Shown: positions 50,535-60,635, numbered from the stretch's first letter. The stretch: 64,000 bases of DNA from Metabacillus rhizolycopersici (GCF_020075705.1 NZ_JAIQUM010000008.1:62001-126000), one strand, 5' to 3'. Notes: generated by a model from the sequence alone, not told the origin. Numbers and translations are program-made.

Positions 50535-50822
50535 TTACGTTGCTTCAAGAAATTGAACCTGATTTATTTTACCTTCAAGTAAGATTTCTTCCGGTAGAAT
50601 CGTCTTTATGACAAAGGCCTCACCTTTAATTAACAGTTGCCCTTGCTTTAATAAAAGCCGAAGTTCAGTATCTGTAAAAGTAAGGAGTCCGCGATGATTT
50701 TCTATGTAAATATGAAGCTGTCCAACCATCGTAATTCTAGGAAGATCCATCATGACATCCGGCGGTAATTCGATTGTATTTGTGATCCATCTTGTTAGCT
50801 GCTGACGCCATTTTTTCGCCAT
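50535..50822 (-). CDS. yqfC: Sporulation protein YqfC
   Basis: 95-aa soluble protein resembling the YabP/YqfC family. It has the segments ELPPDVMMDLPRITMVG and FTDTELRLLLKQGQLLIKG. Conserved in spore formers, and part of the sigma-E regulon in B. subtilis. Its ribosome-binding site (AAAGGGGG) lies inside the stem of a terminator ending directly at the ATG; a sigma-E-like promoter lies in the same stem. Confidence 0.92.
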   Translation of the reverse strand: MAKKWRQQLTRWITNTIELPPDVMMDLPRITMVGQLHIYIENHRGLLTFTDTELRLLLKQGQLLIKGEAFVIKTILPEEILLEGKINQVQFLEAT

Positions 50823-50870
50823 AAAAAAAGACCCCCTTTCCTCTCATATGTATGAGAGGAATTGGAGTCT
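50823..50870 (-). terminator. Terminator abutting yqfC and holding its ribosome-binding site
   Basis: Arms AAGACTCC...CCTCTCAT and ATGAGAGG...GGGGGTCTT pair in an outer and an inner helix, followed by T7 and then the yqfC ATG. The 3' arm includes the yqfC ribosome-binding site. Confidence 0.88.
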
Positions 50871-50873
50871 TAT
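50847..50873 (-). promoter_or_regulatory. Candidate sigma-E promoter of yqfC-yqfD
   Basis: ATA (50873-50871), 16 nt, then CATACATA (50854-50847), which matches the sigma-E -10 consensus at seven of eight positions. Transcription would start near 50840, inside the terminator's 3' arm. Confidence 0.65.
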
Positions 50874-50892
50874 AACACGATTATTCGAGAAG

Positions 50893-51381
50893 TTACGAAT
50901 GTCTTCTATTTCTTGTATAATGTGGTTTTTGGGACCTTGGAGCACCTAAGATTTCACTCCAAACAACACCCTGAGCCGCTTTTTGGCGATCCACAAGCAG
51001 GTGATTCTGTTTCACATTTCGGTTTAATTTAGGTAAGGTCCCTTCTCTCGGAACAAGGCGATGAGACTGATGCCCGTGTGCCTCTACAAGCTCGATGCGA
51101 TCAGGTTTTTCTACTTCACGAGCCTTCATTCTTTCATATGCTTCTTGAACAGTTTGTAGCGTTTGATTTTTTGGTTTTCGAGACTCATGTTCAACTGTCG
51201 TCATGACAGGACTTGGTTTCGGCCTTGATGGTGGTCGAGAGTCTACTGGTTTTTCTGGTCTAGTAGTGTGTTTTGTTGTTGGAGACTTTTCTTCTTTGTC
51301 TTTAGACGTGAAAAACCGTGAGAACAACCAGACGAGAAGTCCCCAAACAATTGGGTTTGATAATAGTTCTGTAATATCCAT
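50893..51381 (-). CDS. Hypothetical membrane-anchored protein at the yqfB position
   Basis: 162 aa. A short N-terminal membrane segment (about 8-22) is followed by a basic, proline-rich low-complexity linker (about 25-65) and a hydrophilic C-terminus. A conserved-looking ILGAPRSQKPHY lies near the end. Not recognised. It sits between floA and yqfC, where B. subtilis has yqfB. AAAAGGAGGG precedes the ATG. Confidence 0.72.
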   Translation of the reverse strand: MDITELLSNPIVWGLLVWLFSRFFTSKDKEEKSPTTKHTTRPEKPVDSRPPSRPKPSPVMTTVEHESRKPKNQTLQTVQEAYERMKAREVEKPDRIELVEAHGHQSHRLVPREGTLPKLNRNVKQNHLLVDRQKAAQGVVWSEILGAPRSQKPHYTRNRRHS

Positions 51382-51494
51382 TGCCGCTCCCTCCTTTTAA
51401 ATGAAGGAAAGGATCGAAGCTAAGTAAGCCTTTGTGTCTTACAACTAGCCTAGCTCCCATCCGCCACCTTATTTAAGATGGTATAGTCTATTTA

Positions 51495-52487
51495 TTAATA
51501 TTGTTCAGGATCGTTATTTTCTTTATTCGTTTTACCAATTGAATCTCTCATGTCTGTATCTGCGTTAATATTTTGAATGTTCATATAGTCCATAACACCA
51601 ATATTTCCAGAACGAAGCGCTTCTGCCATTGCTTGTGGCACCTCTGCTTCTGCTTCCACAACCTTCGCCTTCATTTCCTGTACGCGGGCAAGCATTTCTT
51701 GTTCTTGCGCGACAGCCATTGCTCTTCTTTCCTCAGCCTTAGCTTGGGCAATTTTCTTATCTGCTTCCGCTTGCTCTGTTTGTAATTCTGCACCAATGTT
51801 TTTGCCGATATCAACGTCTGCAATATCAATTGAGAGAATTTCAAAAGCAGTCCCTGAATCAAGACCTTTTCCTAAAACCGTTTGAGAAATCATATCTGGA
51901 TTTTCTAATACCTTTTTATGATCTTTTTGCGATCCAATCGTACTGACAATACCTTCACCGACACGGGCGATAATTGTATCTTCTCCAGCTCCTCCAACTA
52001 ACCTTTCGATATTAGCTCGAACAGTGATTCTTGCTTTTGCTTTTACTTCTATCCCATCCATCGCAACACCTGAAATAAAAGGTGTTTCAATGACTTTAGG
52101 ATTTACACTCATTTGTACAGCCTCTAAAACGTCACGACCTGCAAGATCAATAGCTGCTGCACGTTCAAAGGTTAATTCAATATTTGCACGTTCAGCTGCA
52201 ATTAACGCATTTACAACACGGTCTACATTACCACCTGCTAAATAATGACTTTCTAGTTGATTTGTTGTGATACCGAGCCCTGCTTTATGCGCCTTGATTA
52301 ACGGGTTAACAACTCTACTTGGAATTACACGACGAAGCCTCATTCCAATTAACGTAAAGATGCTAACTCTCACACCAGCTGCAAGTGCAGAAATCCATAG
52401 TGTAATTGGTACAAAGGTAAAGAAAATACCTAATAAGATCACACACAATATGACAAGTCCAACTAATAAAATTATTGATCCATCCAT
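51495..52487 (-). CDS. floA: Flotillin-like protein FloA
   Basis: 330-aa membrane scaffold of functional membrane microdomains. Two N-terminal hydrophobic stretches (about 3-45), a PHB/SPFH-type domain and a C-terminal Ala/Glu coiled coil with EA repeats ([19 protein letters not shown]). The start is the ATG at 52487 ([10 protein letters not shown]) after TTAGGAGGA. Formerly yqfA. Co-transcription with yqeZ is likely. Confidence 0.94.
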   Translation of the reverse strand: MDGSIILLVGLVILCVILLGIFFTFVPITLWISALAAGVRVSIFTLIGMRLRRVIPSRVVNPLIKAHKAGLGITTNQLESHYLAGGNVDRVVNALIAAERANIELTFERAAAIDLAGRDVLEAVQMSVNPKVIETPFISGVAMDGIEVKAKARITVRANIERLVGGAGEDTIIARVGEGIVSTIGSQKDHKKVLENPDMISQTVLGKGLDSGTAFEILSIDIADVDIGKNIGAELQTEQAEADKKIAQAKAEERRAMAVAQEQEMLARVQEMKAKVVEAEAEVPQAMAEALRSGNIGVMDYMNIQNINADTDMRDSIGKTNKENNDPEQY

Positions 52488-52618
52488 ATAAATCCTCCTA
52501 ATGATTGCTCTATTATGACCTTGAATGAACGTCATTGAGCCCTCTAGTATAAAAACCGTTTTAAAACTTGATGTTGTGAAAAATTAACATTCGATTATCT
52601 ACCCTACTTAACAATCTA

Positions 52619-53935
52619 TTAGACCTCTCTCACAACAATCCGAGAGCCTTCCACCTTGACAACTTTGACCCTTTTACCTTGATTGATATAACTACCTTCC
52701 GTTACAACATCCACACGTTCTTCAGCAATTACTGCAGTACCAGAAGGTCTAAGTGTCGTTAAAGCCTCACCTTCAATACCTAGAAGATCAATTCGCGATT
52801 TGTTTGAAACATAACCACTTTCAGTATTTGTTGAATCTCGCAAGATAAGTTTTTTAAAAATATTCATACGTTTCCCAAACACCTTTACTAGTATAATAGA
52901 TACTACAATTGAACACGTAATTGCAATGATTAATGAAATCGTCATATGGACGAAATCACCAGAAGCAAGATATAGGCTTGTAATCATGCTGACAAGGCCC
53001 AATATTCCCATTATACCACCCGGAACAAATAATTCAGCTATTAATAAGATAATTCCTAAGACAAATAAGATTAACGATTCAAGACCTGCTAAACCAGCTA
53101 CTAAATGTCCATAAAAAAATAAAAACAGCGATGTCAATCCCATTATTCCTGCGACTCCAAAACCCGGTGAATACAGTTCAGCGATTAAACCGATACTTCC
53201 GATTGTAAGGAGGATTGGGACAACGACGGGATGTGTAACAAACCTTGCAACTTTCTCGGCGAAGCTTTCTTCAGCTTCTATTATTGTTGCTCCGGATAAA
53301 TCTAACTGGATTAAAAGGTCACTTAGATTTTCAGCAGTTCCTTCTGAATAACCCACTTCTAATGCCTGTTTCGTCTCAAGAGTTAATAACTTACCTTTAC
53401 CAGCCCCATACTCTGGTACATCGACGTTCTTGTCCGCCATAGCTAATGCATATTTAGGATCTCGCCCATTATGTTCTGCTGCTTCCCGCATCTCAGATAA
53501 CCATAAGGATTGTGACTTTTCATCTGCAGCATTACCGTCTCCAGTTATAATCGCTGCTGCTCCCATCTGACTCCCTTGCGCCATGTAAATTTGATCTGCA
53601 TTTAACGCAATATATGCTCCTGCCGAAATTGCTTTTCTATTAATATATGCTGTAATTGGAATATCACTCGAACGGAGTGTGTCTGCTATTTCCATTGCTC
53701 CATCAACAGCACCACCCAAAGTATTTATTTCGAGTATAATATGATCTACAGCTTGAGCGTTTGCCTCTTTAATGTTCCTCTTAATAAATTGCGAAAGACC
53801 CTTTTCAACTGTTTCCTCTACAGGAATAACATATACTTTCTGATCAGAAGTAGCTTTAAGTTCATTATGAAAACCATTAAAAAGTGCCAAAATAAAAGCA
53901 ACAATAATAATCAACTGAAAAATACGCTTTCTCAC
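52619..53935 (-). CDS. yqeZ: NfeD-like serine protease family protein YqeZ
   Basis: 438-aa membrane protein. A signal or anchor segment leads to a ClpP-like serine protease domain (about 35-235; NTLGGAVDGA, catalytic serine in AISAGAYIAL), four to five membrane segments, and a C-terminal OB-fold NfeD domain (about 370-438). The partnership with FloA is conserved. The start is the GTG at 53935, nine bases after GAGGAGGG; length agrees with B. subtilis. Confidence 0.92.
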   Translation of the reverse strand: MRKRIFQLIIIVAFILALFNGFHNELKATSDQKVYVIPVEETVEKGLSQFIKRNIKEANAQAVDHIILEINTLGGAVDGAMEIADTLRSSDIPITAYINRKAISAGAYIALNADQIYMAQGSQMGAAAIITGDGNAADEKSQSLWLSEMREAAEHNGRDPKYALAMADKNVDVPEYGAGKGKLLTLETKQALEVGYSEGTAENLSDLLIQLDLSGATIIEAEESFAEKVARFVTHPVVVPILLTIGSIGLIAELYSPGFGVAGIMGLTSLFLFFYGHLVAGLAGLESLILFVLGIILLIAELFVPGGIMGILGLVSMITSLYLASGDFVHMTISLIIAITCSIVVSIILVKVFGKRMNIFKKLILRDSTNTESGYVSNKSRIDLLGIEGEALTTLRPSGTAVIAEERVDVVTEGSYINQGKRVKVVKVEGSRIVVREV

Positions 53936-54142
53936 CTGTTTGTACCCTCCTCTCTGTAACGTACTACCGTTAATACGAATCAAAGACTAATTTGGTTTCA
54001 TCTTATTATAAAAATCTATTCGTTTTTCATTTTTTTATGTAAGTTTTGAATTTCTTTCACGAACTCCTTCTGTCTTGAATGGCTAAAAATTGTAAGTAGT
54101 TTTGTTTACAGACAGGAAAAGTTACATATCCGATTCTTGATA

Positions 54143-54269
54143 GGAAGAAAAGCGCAAGCGCCTTGATCAGCCTCGGGCAAATAAGCCACTTTTGAATAGA
54201 AGGTGTTTTTTATCTTCAATTCAAAAGTGGCTTAGACCCAAGAGGGGCTAGGCCGCTTGCGCTAGACAG
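54143..54269 (+). repeat. R1 dispersed repeat (copy I)
   Basis: The longest uninterrupted arms: TAAGCCACTTTTGAAT with its exact complement, and outer GCGCAAGCG/CGCTTGCGC. It lacks both 3' modules. Confidence 0.9.
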
Positions 54270-54287
54270 TTTTCGAAGCCAAAACTT

Positions 54288-54443
54288 ATAAAGCGAGACT
54301 TCCATCAGTGGGGGGTTCTTTATCCTCCACTGATGGTTAGCGAGACTTATCGGGCTTTTACGGGCAGTTATCCCTCACCTTCACTTCTTTGTATCACTTA
54401 AGCTTAGAGGAGCGGTTATTACTGCCCGTTAATGCGGGATAAA
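54288..54443 (+). repeat. R2 dispersed repeat, best copy (copy 5)
   Basis: About 155 bp. First half contains CCATCAGTGG/CCACTGATGG; second half contains ACGGGCAGT/ACTGCCCGT. Ends TTAATGCGGGATAAA. The two stems make a double-hairpin element. Confidence 0.8.
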
Positions 54444-54542
54444 TTCTGATATTATAAGTAAAATCTCTTTCTCAAGATTTAAGAACAGCAAAGAAGATAG
54501 GAGTTGGGTAAAGAAGTCGCGCTTTATTTTTCCGTACAACAT

Positions 54543-54572
54543 AAAAGACACCTCGCTAGGCAAGGTGTCTTA
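54543..54572 (-). terminator. Terminator of rpsU-yqeY
   Basis: Nine-bp stem AAGACACCT/AGGTGTCTT, then TTAT, five bases after the yqeY stop. Confidence 0.87.
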
Positions 54573-54576
54573 CTAT

Positions 54577-55023
54577 TTATGATAGCTGTTGTTGCACAAG
54601 CTTATTAACAAGACTTCCGTCTGCTTTTCCTTTTACCTTGGGCATGAGTGCTCCCATTACTTTCCCCATATCCGCTTTAGAAGTAGCATTCACTTCTGAA
54701 ACCGTCTGTTTAACAATTTCAAAAAGCTCGTCTTCAGAAAGTTGTTCAGGCATATAATCAACTAATACATCGATTTCCGCTTGTGTCTTTTCAACTAAAT
54801 CCAAACGATCAGCTTTTTTAAATTCCTGGAGGGAGTCTTTACGTTGCTTTAATTCGCGAGAAAGAACTGACAAGTCTTCTTCTTCAGACAAATCATTTTT
54901 GCCAAGTTTAATTGCTTCATTTTGCAATGCTGCCTTGACCATACGAATGACAATTAATTTGTCTTTTTCTTTGTTTTTCATCGCTTGTTTCATATCTTGA
55001 TTTAATTTCTCAAGAAGACTCAT
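54577..55023 (-). CDS. yqeY: GatB/YqeY domain protein
   Basis: 148-aa helical protein resembling the tRNA-binding tail domain of GatB; probably interacts with tRNA, precise role unknown. Segments [19 protein letters not shown] and [19 protein letters not shown] are typical. It starts 14 bases after rpsU and shares its transcript. Confidence 0.93.
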   Translation of the reverse strand: MSLLEKLNQDMKQAMKNKEKDKLIVIRMVKAALQNEAIKLGKNDLSEEEDLSVLSRELKQRKDSLQEFKKADRLDLVEKTQAEIDVLVDYMPEQLSEDELFEIVKQTVSEVNATSKADMGKVMGALMPKVKGKADGSLVNKLVQQQLS

Positions 55024-55037
55024 ACGTACACCCTCTT

Positions 55038-55211
55038 TTAGAATTTGCGCTTTCTAGCTGCTTCAGACTTTTTCTTACGCTTTACGCTAGGCTTTTCATA
55101 GAATTCGCGCTTTCTAGCTTCTTGTATTGTACCACTTTTAGATACAGTACGTTTGAAACGACGAAGAGCATCCTCAAGCGACTCGTTTTTACGAACGACC
55201 GTTTTTGACAT
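55038..55211 (-). CDS. rpsU: 30S ribosomal protein S21
   Basis: 57-aa ribosomal protein. Starts [20 protein letters not shown] and ends in a basic [14 protein letters not shown] tail. The start is the ATG at 55211 after GGAGGG; a seventeen-residue upstream extension is not supported. The rpsU-yqeY pair is conserved in bacilli. Confidence 0.97.
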   Translation of the reverse strand: MSKTVVRKNESLEDALRRFKRTVSKSGTIQEARKREFYEKPSVKRKKKSEAARKRKF

Positions 55212-55438
55212 TCTCTTTCCCTCCCTCCGAATACAACCAATCGACATCTTTAAATAAAACATGCTAGTAACAAAACATGTACTTTGACATTATAATATAT
55301 TGATTTATTCAGGTCAACTCATATAGTAAAAAGTTCCGTACATATTAAGTTGTTTGAATTATTCGTTTATTCTATGCAATTTAGTTAAAGTTGATTGTAC
55401 ATCTCTCGATTAGCAAAGTATTGGTCTAAAAGACTGAA

Positions 55439-56107
55439 TTAATAATCTGAATTTGACGTTTCACCTTTAACAATTGAAACACCAGAGCTCGCCCCAATAC
55501 GAGATGCTCCAGCTTGAACCAAAGCCTCGGCACCTTCTGTGTCACGGACACCTCCGGAAGCTTTTACACCTATCTCTGGCCCCACTGTTTTTCTCATTAG
55601 TGCAATATCTTCAACAGTTGCACCACCAGTTGAAAAACCAGTAGATGTTTTAACAAAATCAGCGCCAGCACTCACAGCAAGCTCACAAGCTCTAACTTTT
55701 TCTTCTTCGGTTAAAAGACAAGTCTCAATAATTACTTTTGTTAAAGCCTTACCTTCAGCTGCCTCTACCACTGCTTTAATATCACGCTCAACAAGATCAT
55801 AGTTCTTATCTTTCAGAGCACCAATGTTAATGACCATATCAACTTCGTTTGCGCCCTTTTCAATCGCATCTTTTGTTTCAAATGCTTTTGTTTCAGGTGT
55901 GTTAGCTCCTAAAGGGAAACCAATCACTGTACAGACCTTAACACCCGATCCTTTTAAAAGCTGTGCAGCCGTTTCTACCCAAGTAGGGTTGACACAGACT
56001 GATGCAAATTGGTATTCACTTGCTTCTTGACAAAGTTTTTCGATTATTTCTTTTGTCGTATCCGCCTTTAGAGCTGTATGATCAATCATTTTTGCTATTT
56101 TTGACAT
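55439..56107 (-). CDS. deoC: Deoxyribose-phosphate aldolase
   Basis: 222-aa TIM-barrel aldolase that cleaves 2-deoxyribose 5-phosphate to glyceraldehyde 3-phosphate and acetaldehyde. The Schiff-base lysine is in [14 protein letters not shown] near residue 152, and the second lysine in [10 protein letters not shown]. An AAAGGAG ribosome-binding site precedes the ATG. In B. subtilis deoC lies in a different operon, so its place between mtaB and rpsU differs here. Confidence 0.95.
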   Translation of the reverse strand: MSKIAKMIDHTALKADTTKEIIEKLCQEASEYQFASVCVNPTWVETAAQLLKGSGVKVCTVIGFPLGANTPETKAFETKDAIEKGANEVDMVINIGALKDKNYDLVERDIKAVVEAAEGKALTKVIIETCLLTEEEKVRACELAVSAGADFVKTSTGFSTGGATVEDIALMRKTVGPEIGVKASGGVRDTEGAEALVQAGASRIGASSGVSIVKGETSNSDY

Positions 56108-56272
56108 TATGTAAAACTCCTTTCAATATTAGTTGTCTGACCTCTTACATCTTAACATTTTCACTCCATAAAAACTAGCACAAAATTAATTTGTGCTACT
56201 ATTACCTTTTTCATTACTTTTAGGTATTACAAATGTAGAAGTCTTCAAAGAGAAGACTTCTTATTGAATCCC

Positions 56273-56310
56273 AAAAAAGGGATCTGCAATTTTACTTGCC
56301 GATCCCTTTT
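56273..56310 (-). terminator. Terminator of mtaB
   Basis: AAAAGGGATC/GATCCCTTTT with an inner GCAA/TTGC pair, then TTTTGG on the minus strand. A second stem, GAAGTCTT/AAGACTTC, lies 20 bases further on. Confidence 0.88.
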
Positions 56311-56318
56311 AATTCAGA

Positions 56319-57680
56319 TTATGAAGTTAACCGTATCTTTTCTGCTGGTTGAACAGCCTCATCAACTACTCTTACAAATTGTCCTTCATTGTAAGGATAG
56401 CCAGCCTTTGTTATTTTCACTTTAACGATTTTACCAACCATTTCATCTGTAGCAGGGAAAACAACCTTTAAATAGTTGTCTGTATACCCAACAAAAAGGC
56501 CTTCGCTCTCATCTTCTTTAAATGGTTCTTCAGGAATGACTTCCAACACTTCATTTTCGAATTTAGAAGCATATTCTTTTGCTAATTGATCTGATAATTC
56601 AATTAGACGGTGAACACGGTTATTTTTTATCTCTTCATCAACTTGGTCGTCCATTCGAGCTGCTGGTGTTCCTGTACGTTTAGAGTATGGGAATACGTGC
56701 AGCTCAGAAAATTGATGATGTTTAATGAAGTTAAACGTCTCCATAAACTCTTCTTCTGTTTCACCTGGAAAACCAACAATAACATCAGATGTAATTGCCA
56801 AGCCAGGTAATGCTTCTTTTAGGCGTTCTAAACGATCCGCAAAGAATTCCATTGTATATTTTCTACGCATCCGTTTTAACACTGTATCTGAGCCTGATTG
56901 GATCGGAATGTGTAAGTGACGAACAACCTTAGTAGAGTTTTGAAGTACTTCAATTACTTCATCTGATATTTGACTTGCTTCAATAGATGAAATACGAATT
57001 CGTTTTAATCCATCCACTTGTTCTTCTAAGTCACGTAAAAGCATCGCCAAATTATAATCCTTTAAATCTTCACCATAGCCACCTGTATGAATACCTGTTA
57101 ACACGATTTCTTTGTAGCCTGCATCAACAAGTTGCTGCGCTTGTGCTACAACCTCTTTCGGATCGCGTGAACGCATTAATCCACGAGCCCAAGGAATAAT
57201 ACAAAACGTACAAAAATTATTACAACCTTCTTGGATTTTCAATGATGCTCTTGTACGGTCTGTGAATGAAGGGACATCAAGTTCTTCATACACACGTGTT
57301 TTCATAATATTTCCCACAGCGTTTATCGGTTGTCTTTCATTTTTATATTCTTCAATGTATTCAAGCATTTTCACACGATCTTGTGTCCCGACAACTATAT
57401 CTACTCCAGGAATCGCCATAATTTCGGCTGGAGATGTTTGTGCATAACAACCAGTTACACAAATAACGCCATCCGGATTTTTGCGAATCGCTCGTCGTAT
57501 AACTTGACGGCTCTTTTTATCACCTGTGTTCGTTACTGTACAGGTGTTGATAACATAAACATCTGCCATCGTTTCATATTCTGTACGATCATAGCCAGCT
57601 TCTTTAAATAGCTGCCATATGGCTTCTGTCTCATAATGATTTACCTTACAACCTAATGTATGAAATGCAACTGTAGGCAT
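56319..57680 (-). CDS. mtaB: tRNA threonylcarbamoyladenosine methylthiotransferase MtaB
   Basis: 453-aa radical-SAM enzyme that adds the methylthio group to t6A37 of tRNA. N-terminal UPF0004 domain with cluster cysteines (TLGCKVN, TCTVT, TGCYAQ), radical-SAM CNNFCTFC near residue 154-161, and a C-terminal TRAM domain. Formerly yqeV. It starts 6 bases after rsmE and is co-transcribed. Confidence 0.95.
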   Translation of the reverse strand: MPTVAFHTLGCKVNHYETEAIWQLFKEAGYDRTEYETMADVYVINTCTVTNTGDKKSRQVIRRAIRKNPDGVICVTGCYAQTSPAEIMAIPGVDIVVGTQDRVKMLEYIEEYKNERQPINAVGNIMKTRVYEELDVPSFTDRTRASLKIQEGCNNFCTFCIIPWARGLMRSRDPKEVVAQAQQLVDAGYKEIVLTGIHTGGYGEDLKDYNLAMLLRDLEEQVDGLKRIRISSIEASQISDEVIEVLQNSTKVVRHLHIPIQSGSDTVLKRMRRKYTMEFFADRLERLKEALPGLAITSDVIVGFPGETEEEFMETFNFIKHHQFSELHVFPYSKRTGTPAARMDDQVDEEIKNNRVHRLIELSDQLAKEYASKFENEVLEVIPEEPFKEDESEGLFVGYTDNYLKVVFPATDEMVGKIVKVKITKAGYPYNEGQFVRVVDEAVQPAEKIRLTS

Positions 57681-57686
57681 TTATCG

Positions 57687-58442
57687 TCACCTCGATAGTT
57701 CTAAATAATAAGAAACAGCTGATAATAAATATAATGGAGCTGTTTCTGTTCTTAAAATTCTAGGTCCAAAGCTGCAGATTAGAAACCCATGTTCTTCAAG
57801 TTTTGCCACTTCTTGCTCAGTTAATCCACCTTCAGGACCAAATACAGCAAGTACGGACTCGCCTTCTTTAAGCGATTCAACAGCTTTTGCTAGGTTCTGC
57901 TTCTCTCCTTGCTTTGCTGATTCTTCGTAAGCAACAATTTTCACATCGTAACTTATAGCTTGTTTCAGCAATTCATTGAACTGGACTGGCTCTAATACGT
58001 TTGGGACTTTATTCCGATAAGATTGTTCTGAAGCTTCTTTCGCAATTTTTTGCCAGCGATCAAGCTTTTTCCCTACCTTTTTAGGCTCTAGTTTCACAAT
58101 TGAACGGGCAGCATTAAAAGGGATAAATGAAGAAGCACCTAATTCGGTGCCTTTCTGAATAATCCATTCAAGCTTATCCCCTTTAGGCAACCCGCTCGCA
58201 ATCGATATATTTACTGGAAGCTCACGGTTTACCGTCATCCATTCTAATATAAAACAATTCACATAGTCATTGGTAATTTCAGCAATTTCACAAAGCGCTT
58301 CATACCCGTCTTTCGTGCAGCATATTACCTTGAACCCAGGCTGCATCCGTAAAACACGAGATATGTGATGTACATCATCACCGGTAATCTGTACATTTGA
58401 TTCTAAATTAGATTTTTCTTCAGCTATAAAATATCGTTGCAA
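57687..58442 (-). CDS. rsmE: 16S rRNA (uracil(1498)-N3)-methyltransferase RsmE
   Basis: 251-aa SPOUT-class enzyme that methylates U1498 in the decoding centre. The C-terminal knot motifs are FGPEGGLTEQE and LGPRILRTETAPLY-like SFGPRILRTETAPLY. The start is the TTG at 58442 (MQRYFIAEE), six bases after GAGGTG, which gives the N-terminus seen in B. subtilis; a GTG three codons upstream overlaps that site. Formerly yqeU. Confidence 0.94.
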   Translation of the reverse strand: MQRYFIAEEKSNLESNVQITGDDVHHISRVLRMQPGFKVICCTKDGYEALCEIAEITNDYVNCFILEWMTVNRELPVNISIASGLPKGDKLEWIIQKGTELGASSFIPFNAARSIVKLEPKKVGKKLDRWQKIAKEASEQSYRNKVPNVLEPVQFNELLKQAISYDVKIVAYEESAKQGEKQNLAKAVESLKEGESVLAVFGPEGGLTEQEVAKLEEHGFLICSFGPRILRTETAPLYLLSAVSYYLELSR

Positions 58443-58458
58443 AATTGCCACCTCATCT

Positions 58459-58516
58459 GGGGTCTAGCCCCTTGACCTTTCGTTTACATCAATCAAATAT
58501 TGGGGCCTGCCCCAAT
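58459..58516. repeat. Two GC-rich palindromes between prmA and rsmE
   Basis: GGGGTCTAGCCCC (58459-58471) and ATTGGGGCCTGCCCCAAT (58499-58516) stand out in an AT-rich background. They share the GGGG...CCCC core and could be terminators of low strength or remnants of a palindromic repeat. Confidence 0.5.
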
Positions 58517-58525
58517 GTAAAAAGC

Positions 58526-59464
58526 TTATTTTTTTCTAGCAATATAGGCAACCCAATCTTCCATGACCATTGTTTCTTCAATAACAAAGCCAGCGTTTAG
58601 AAGGGCTTCTTTCACTTCTTGTTTTTTATTTTGTATGATTCCGGACGTAATGAATGTTCCATTATCCTTTAAAATTTCATATGCTTGATCGATGAAGCGC
58701 ACGATAATTTCTGCAAGGATATTTGAAACAATCAGATCAGCAGGGCCATCTATACCATCTAATAGATTATTCTGTGAAACCGTGACTACATGTTGCACTT
58801 TGTTTAACTTACAATTTAAACGTGCACTATCTACAGCAACTTGGTCTAAATCAAGTGCTTGAATGTGATCCGCTCCAAGTAATCCAGCAGCAATACTTAG
58901 CACACCAGAGCCTGTTCCAACATCAATCACCGTATCTCCTTGTTGAACAGTACGTTCTAAAGCTTGAATACACAAAACAGTTGTCGGATGTGTACCTGTT
59001 CCAAAAGCCATCCCCGGATCAAGTTCAATAATCAACTCGTCAGAATGAACCGGCTCATATATTTCCCAAGTCGGAACAATCGTGAACTTTTCTGAAATTT
59101 TAACGGGATGATAATATTTTTTCCAAGCTGTTGCCCATTCTTCTTCATTAACTTCACTAATTGTAATGTGATTTCTACCTAAATCAATATCATAAATCAG
59201 AAGGTTGTTTATAAGACTTTTTATTCCATCAACTGTTTCACCAAGGAAACTGTTAACTGGTAAATACGCCTTAATAACAACGCCTTCTTCTGGATAATCG
59301 GATGGGTTTAGTTGGTAGATTTCGCCGAGTGCAGTACTCCGTTCCTTGACTAAATCCGCAATATCCTCAATAACTACACCACTTGCTCCAGCTTCATGTA
59401 AAATATTTGAAATGGGTTCTACTGCTTCTTGTGTTGTATGAATACTCAACTCAGACCACTTCAT
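58526..59464 (-). CDS. prmA: Ribosomal protein L11 methyltransferase
   Basis: 312-aa enzyme that methylates ribosomal protein L11. SAM-binding motif [13 protein letters not shown] near residue 178; motif IV is [11 protein letters not shown]. The start is the ATG at 59464 ([11 protein letters not shown]), matching the family N-terminus. Located after dnaJ, as in most Firmicutes. Formerly yqeT. Confidence 0.95.
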   Translation of the reverse strand: MKWSELSIHTTQEAVEPISNILHEAGASGVVIEDIADLVKERSTALGEIYQLNPSDYPEEGVVIKAYLPVNSFLGETVDGIKSLINNLLIYDIDLGRNHITISEVNEEEWATAWKKYYHPVKISEKFTIVPTWEIYEPVHSDELIIELDPGMAFGTGTHPTTVLCIQALERTVQQGDTVIDVGTGSGVLSIAAGLLGADHIQALDLDQVAVDSARLNCKLNKVQHVVTVSQNNLLDGIDGPADLIVSNILAEIIVRFIDQAYEILKDNGTFITSGIIQNKKQEVKEALLNAGFVIEETMVMEDWVAYIARKK

Positions 59465-59513
59465 ATCTACCAACTCCAATCCTTCAAACATCTATTATTT
59501 TAAGACTAATAAC

Positions 59514-60635
59514 TTAATCGCCTTTGAACGCACGCTTTACTTTATCAAAAAAGCTTTCTTCGTGTTCATCAGGTTTTGTTCCACTAATTTCTGCAAATTC
59601 ACGTAATAATTCTTTTTGTTTCTCTGATAAATTTGTTGGAGTCAATACGCGTAAAATAACATATTGATCACCTTGTCCATACCCTCTAACATTCGGAATT
59701 CCTTTGCCAGTCAAGCGGAATTTCTTACCTGTTTGCGTTCCTGCAGGCACTTTAAGTTTTACTTTGCCATGTAATGTTGGAACTTCAATTTCGTCACCCA
59801 GTCCTGCTTGGGCAAATGTTAACGGCATTTCACAATAAACATCGTCGCCTTCTCTTTCAAAGAATTCATGTTCTCTTACATGGAATACGACAAATAGGTC
59901 ACCTGGTGGGCCACCATTAACACCTGGTTCTCCCTGACCTGATACGCGTAATTGTTGACCATCGTCAACACCTGCCGGGATTTTCACTTGAATTTTTTTG
60001 CGTTTTTTTACTTTTCCTGTACCGCGACATGTTCCACATTTATGCTTAATCATCTTACCTGTGCCATCACAATGATTACAAACACGTCGATTTACAATCC
60101 GACCAAATGGAGTATTCTGTTCTACATTTAATTGGCCACTACCGCCACAATGTGAACATGTTTCAGCTTTGGTCCCTTTTTGAGCACCTGATCCATCACA
60201 GGTTTCACATGCTTCTTCTCTTGGTATTTCAATTGTTGTTTCTTTACCAAAAACAGCTTCTTCAAAGTTTAATGTCATTGTATATTGTAAGTCAGCACCT
60301 TGTCTTGGTGCATTTGGATCACGTCTTCTCGTTCCTCCGCCAAAGATTGAGCTAAAAATATCTTCAAAGCCAAAACCATCTCCACCGAAGCCAGCACCGC
60401 CGCCAAAGCCTTGATTTGGATCTGTATGTCCAAATTGGTCATAGTGTGATTTCTTTTGGTCATCACTCAATGTTTCATAGGCTTCTTTTACTTCCTTAAA
60501 TTTCTCATTTGCATCTGCTGCTTTATTAATATCTGGATGGTATTGCTTAGAAAGCTTACGATAAGCTTTTTTTATCTCGTCTTTATTTGCGTTCTTACTT
60601 AACCCGAGAACTTCATAGTAATCACGCTTGCTCAT
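59514..60635 (-). CDS. dnaJ: Chaperone DnaJ
   Basis: 373-aa Hsp40 co-chaperone that delivers substrates to DnaK. J domain with HPD (residues 33-35), Gly/Phe-rich region (about 75-105), four CxxCxGxG zinc repeats ([32 protein letters not shown]) and C-terminal substrate-binding domains. Downstream of dnaK with a terminator between, so dnaJ may also have its own promoter. Confidence 0.97.
   Translation of the reverse strand: MSKRDYYEVLGLSKNANKDEIKKAYRKLSKQYHPDINKAADANEKFKEVKEAYETLSDDQKKSHYDQFGHTDPNQGFGGGAGFGGDGFGFEDIFSSIFGGGTRRRDPNAPRQGADLQYTMTLNFEEAVFGKETTIEIPREEACETCDGSGAQKGTKAETCSHCGGSGQLNVEQNTPFGRIVNRRVCNHCDGTGKMIKHKCGTCRGTGKVKKRKKIQVKIPAGVDDGQQLRVSGQGEPGVNGGPPGDLFVVFHVREHEFFEREGDDVYCEMPLTFAQAGLGDEIEVPTLHGKVKLKVPAGTQTGKKFRLTGKGIPNVRGYGQGDQYVILRVLTPTNLSEKQKELLREFAEISGTKPDEHEESFFDKVKRAFKGD

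Larger units (their letters stand above)
53936..54576. other. Spacer between yqeZ and yqeY
   Basis: 641 bp without a gene. It holds the yqeZ leader, an R1 repeat (54143-54269), an R2 repeat (54288-54443) placed 18 bp further on, and the yqeY terminator. Confidence 0.75.
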
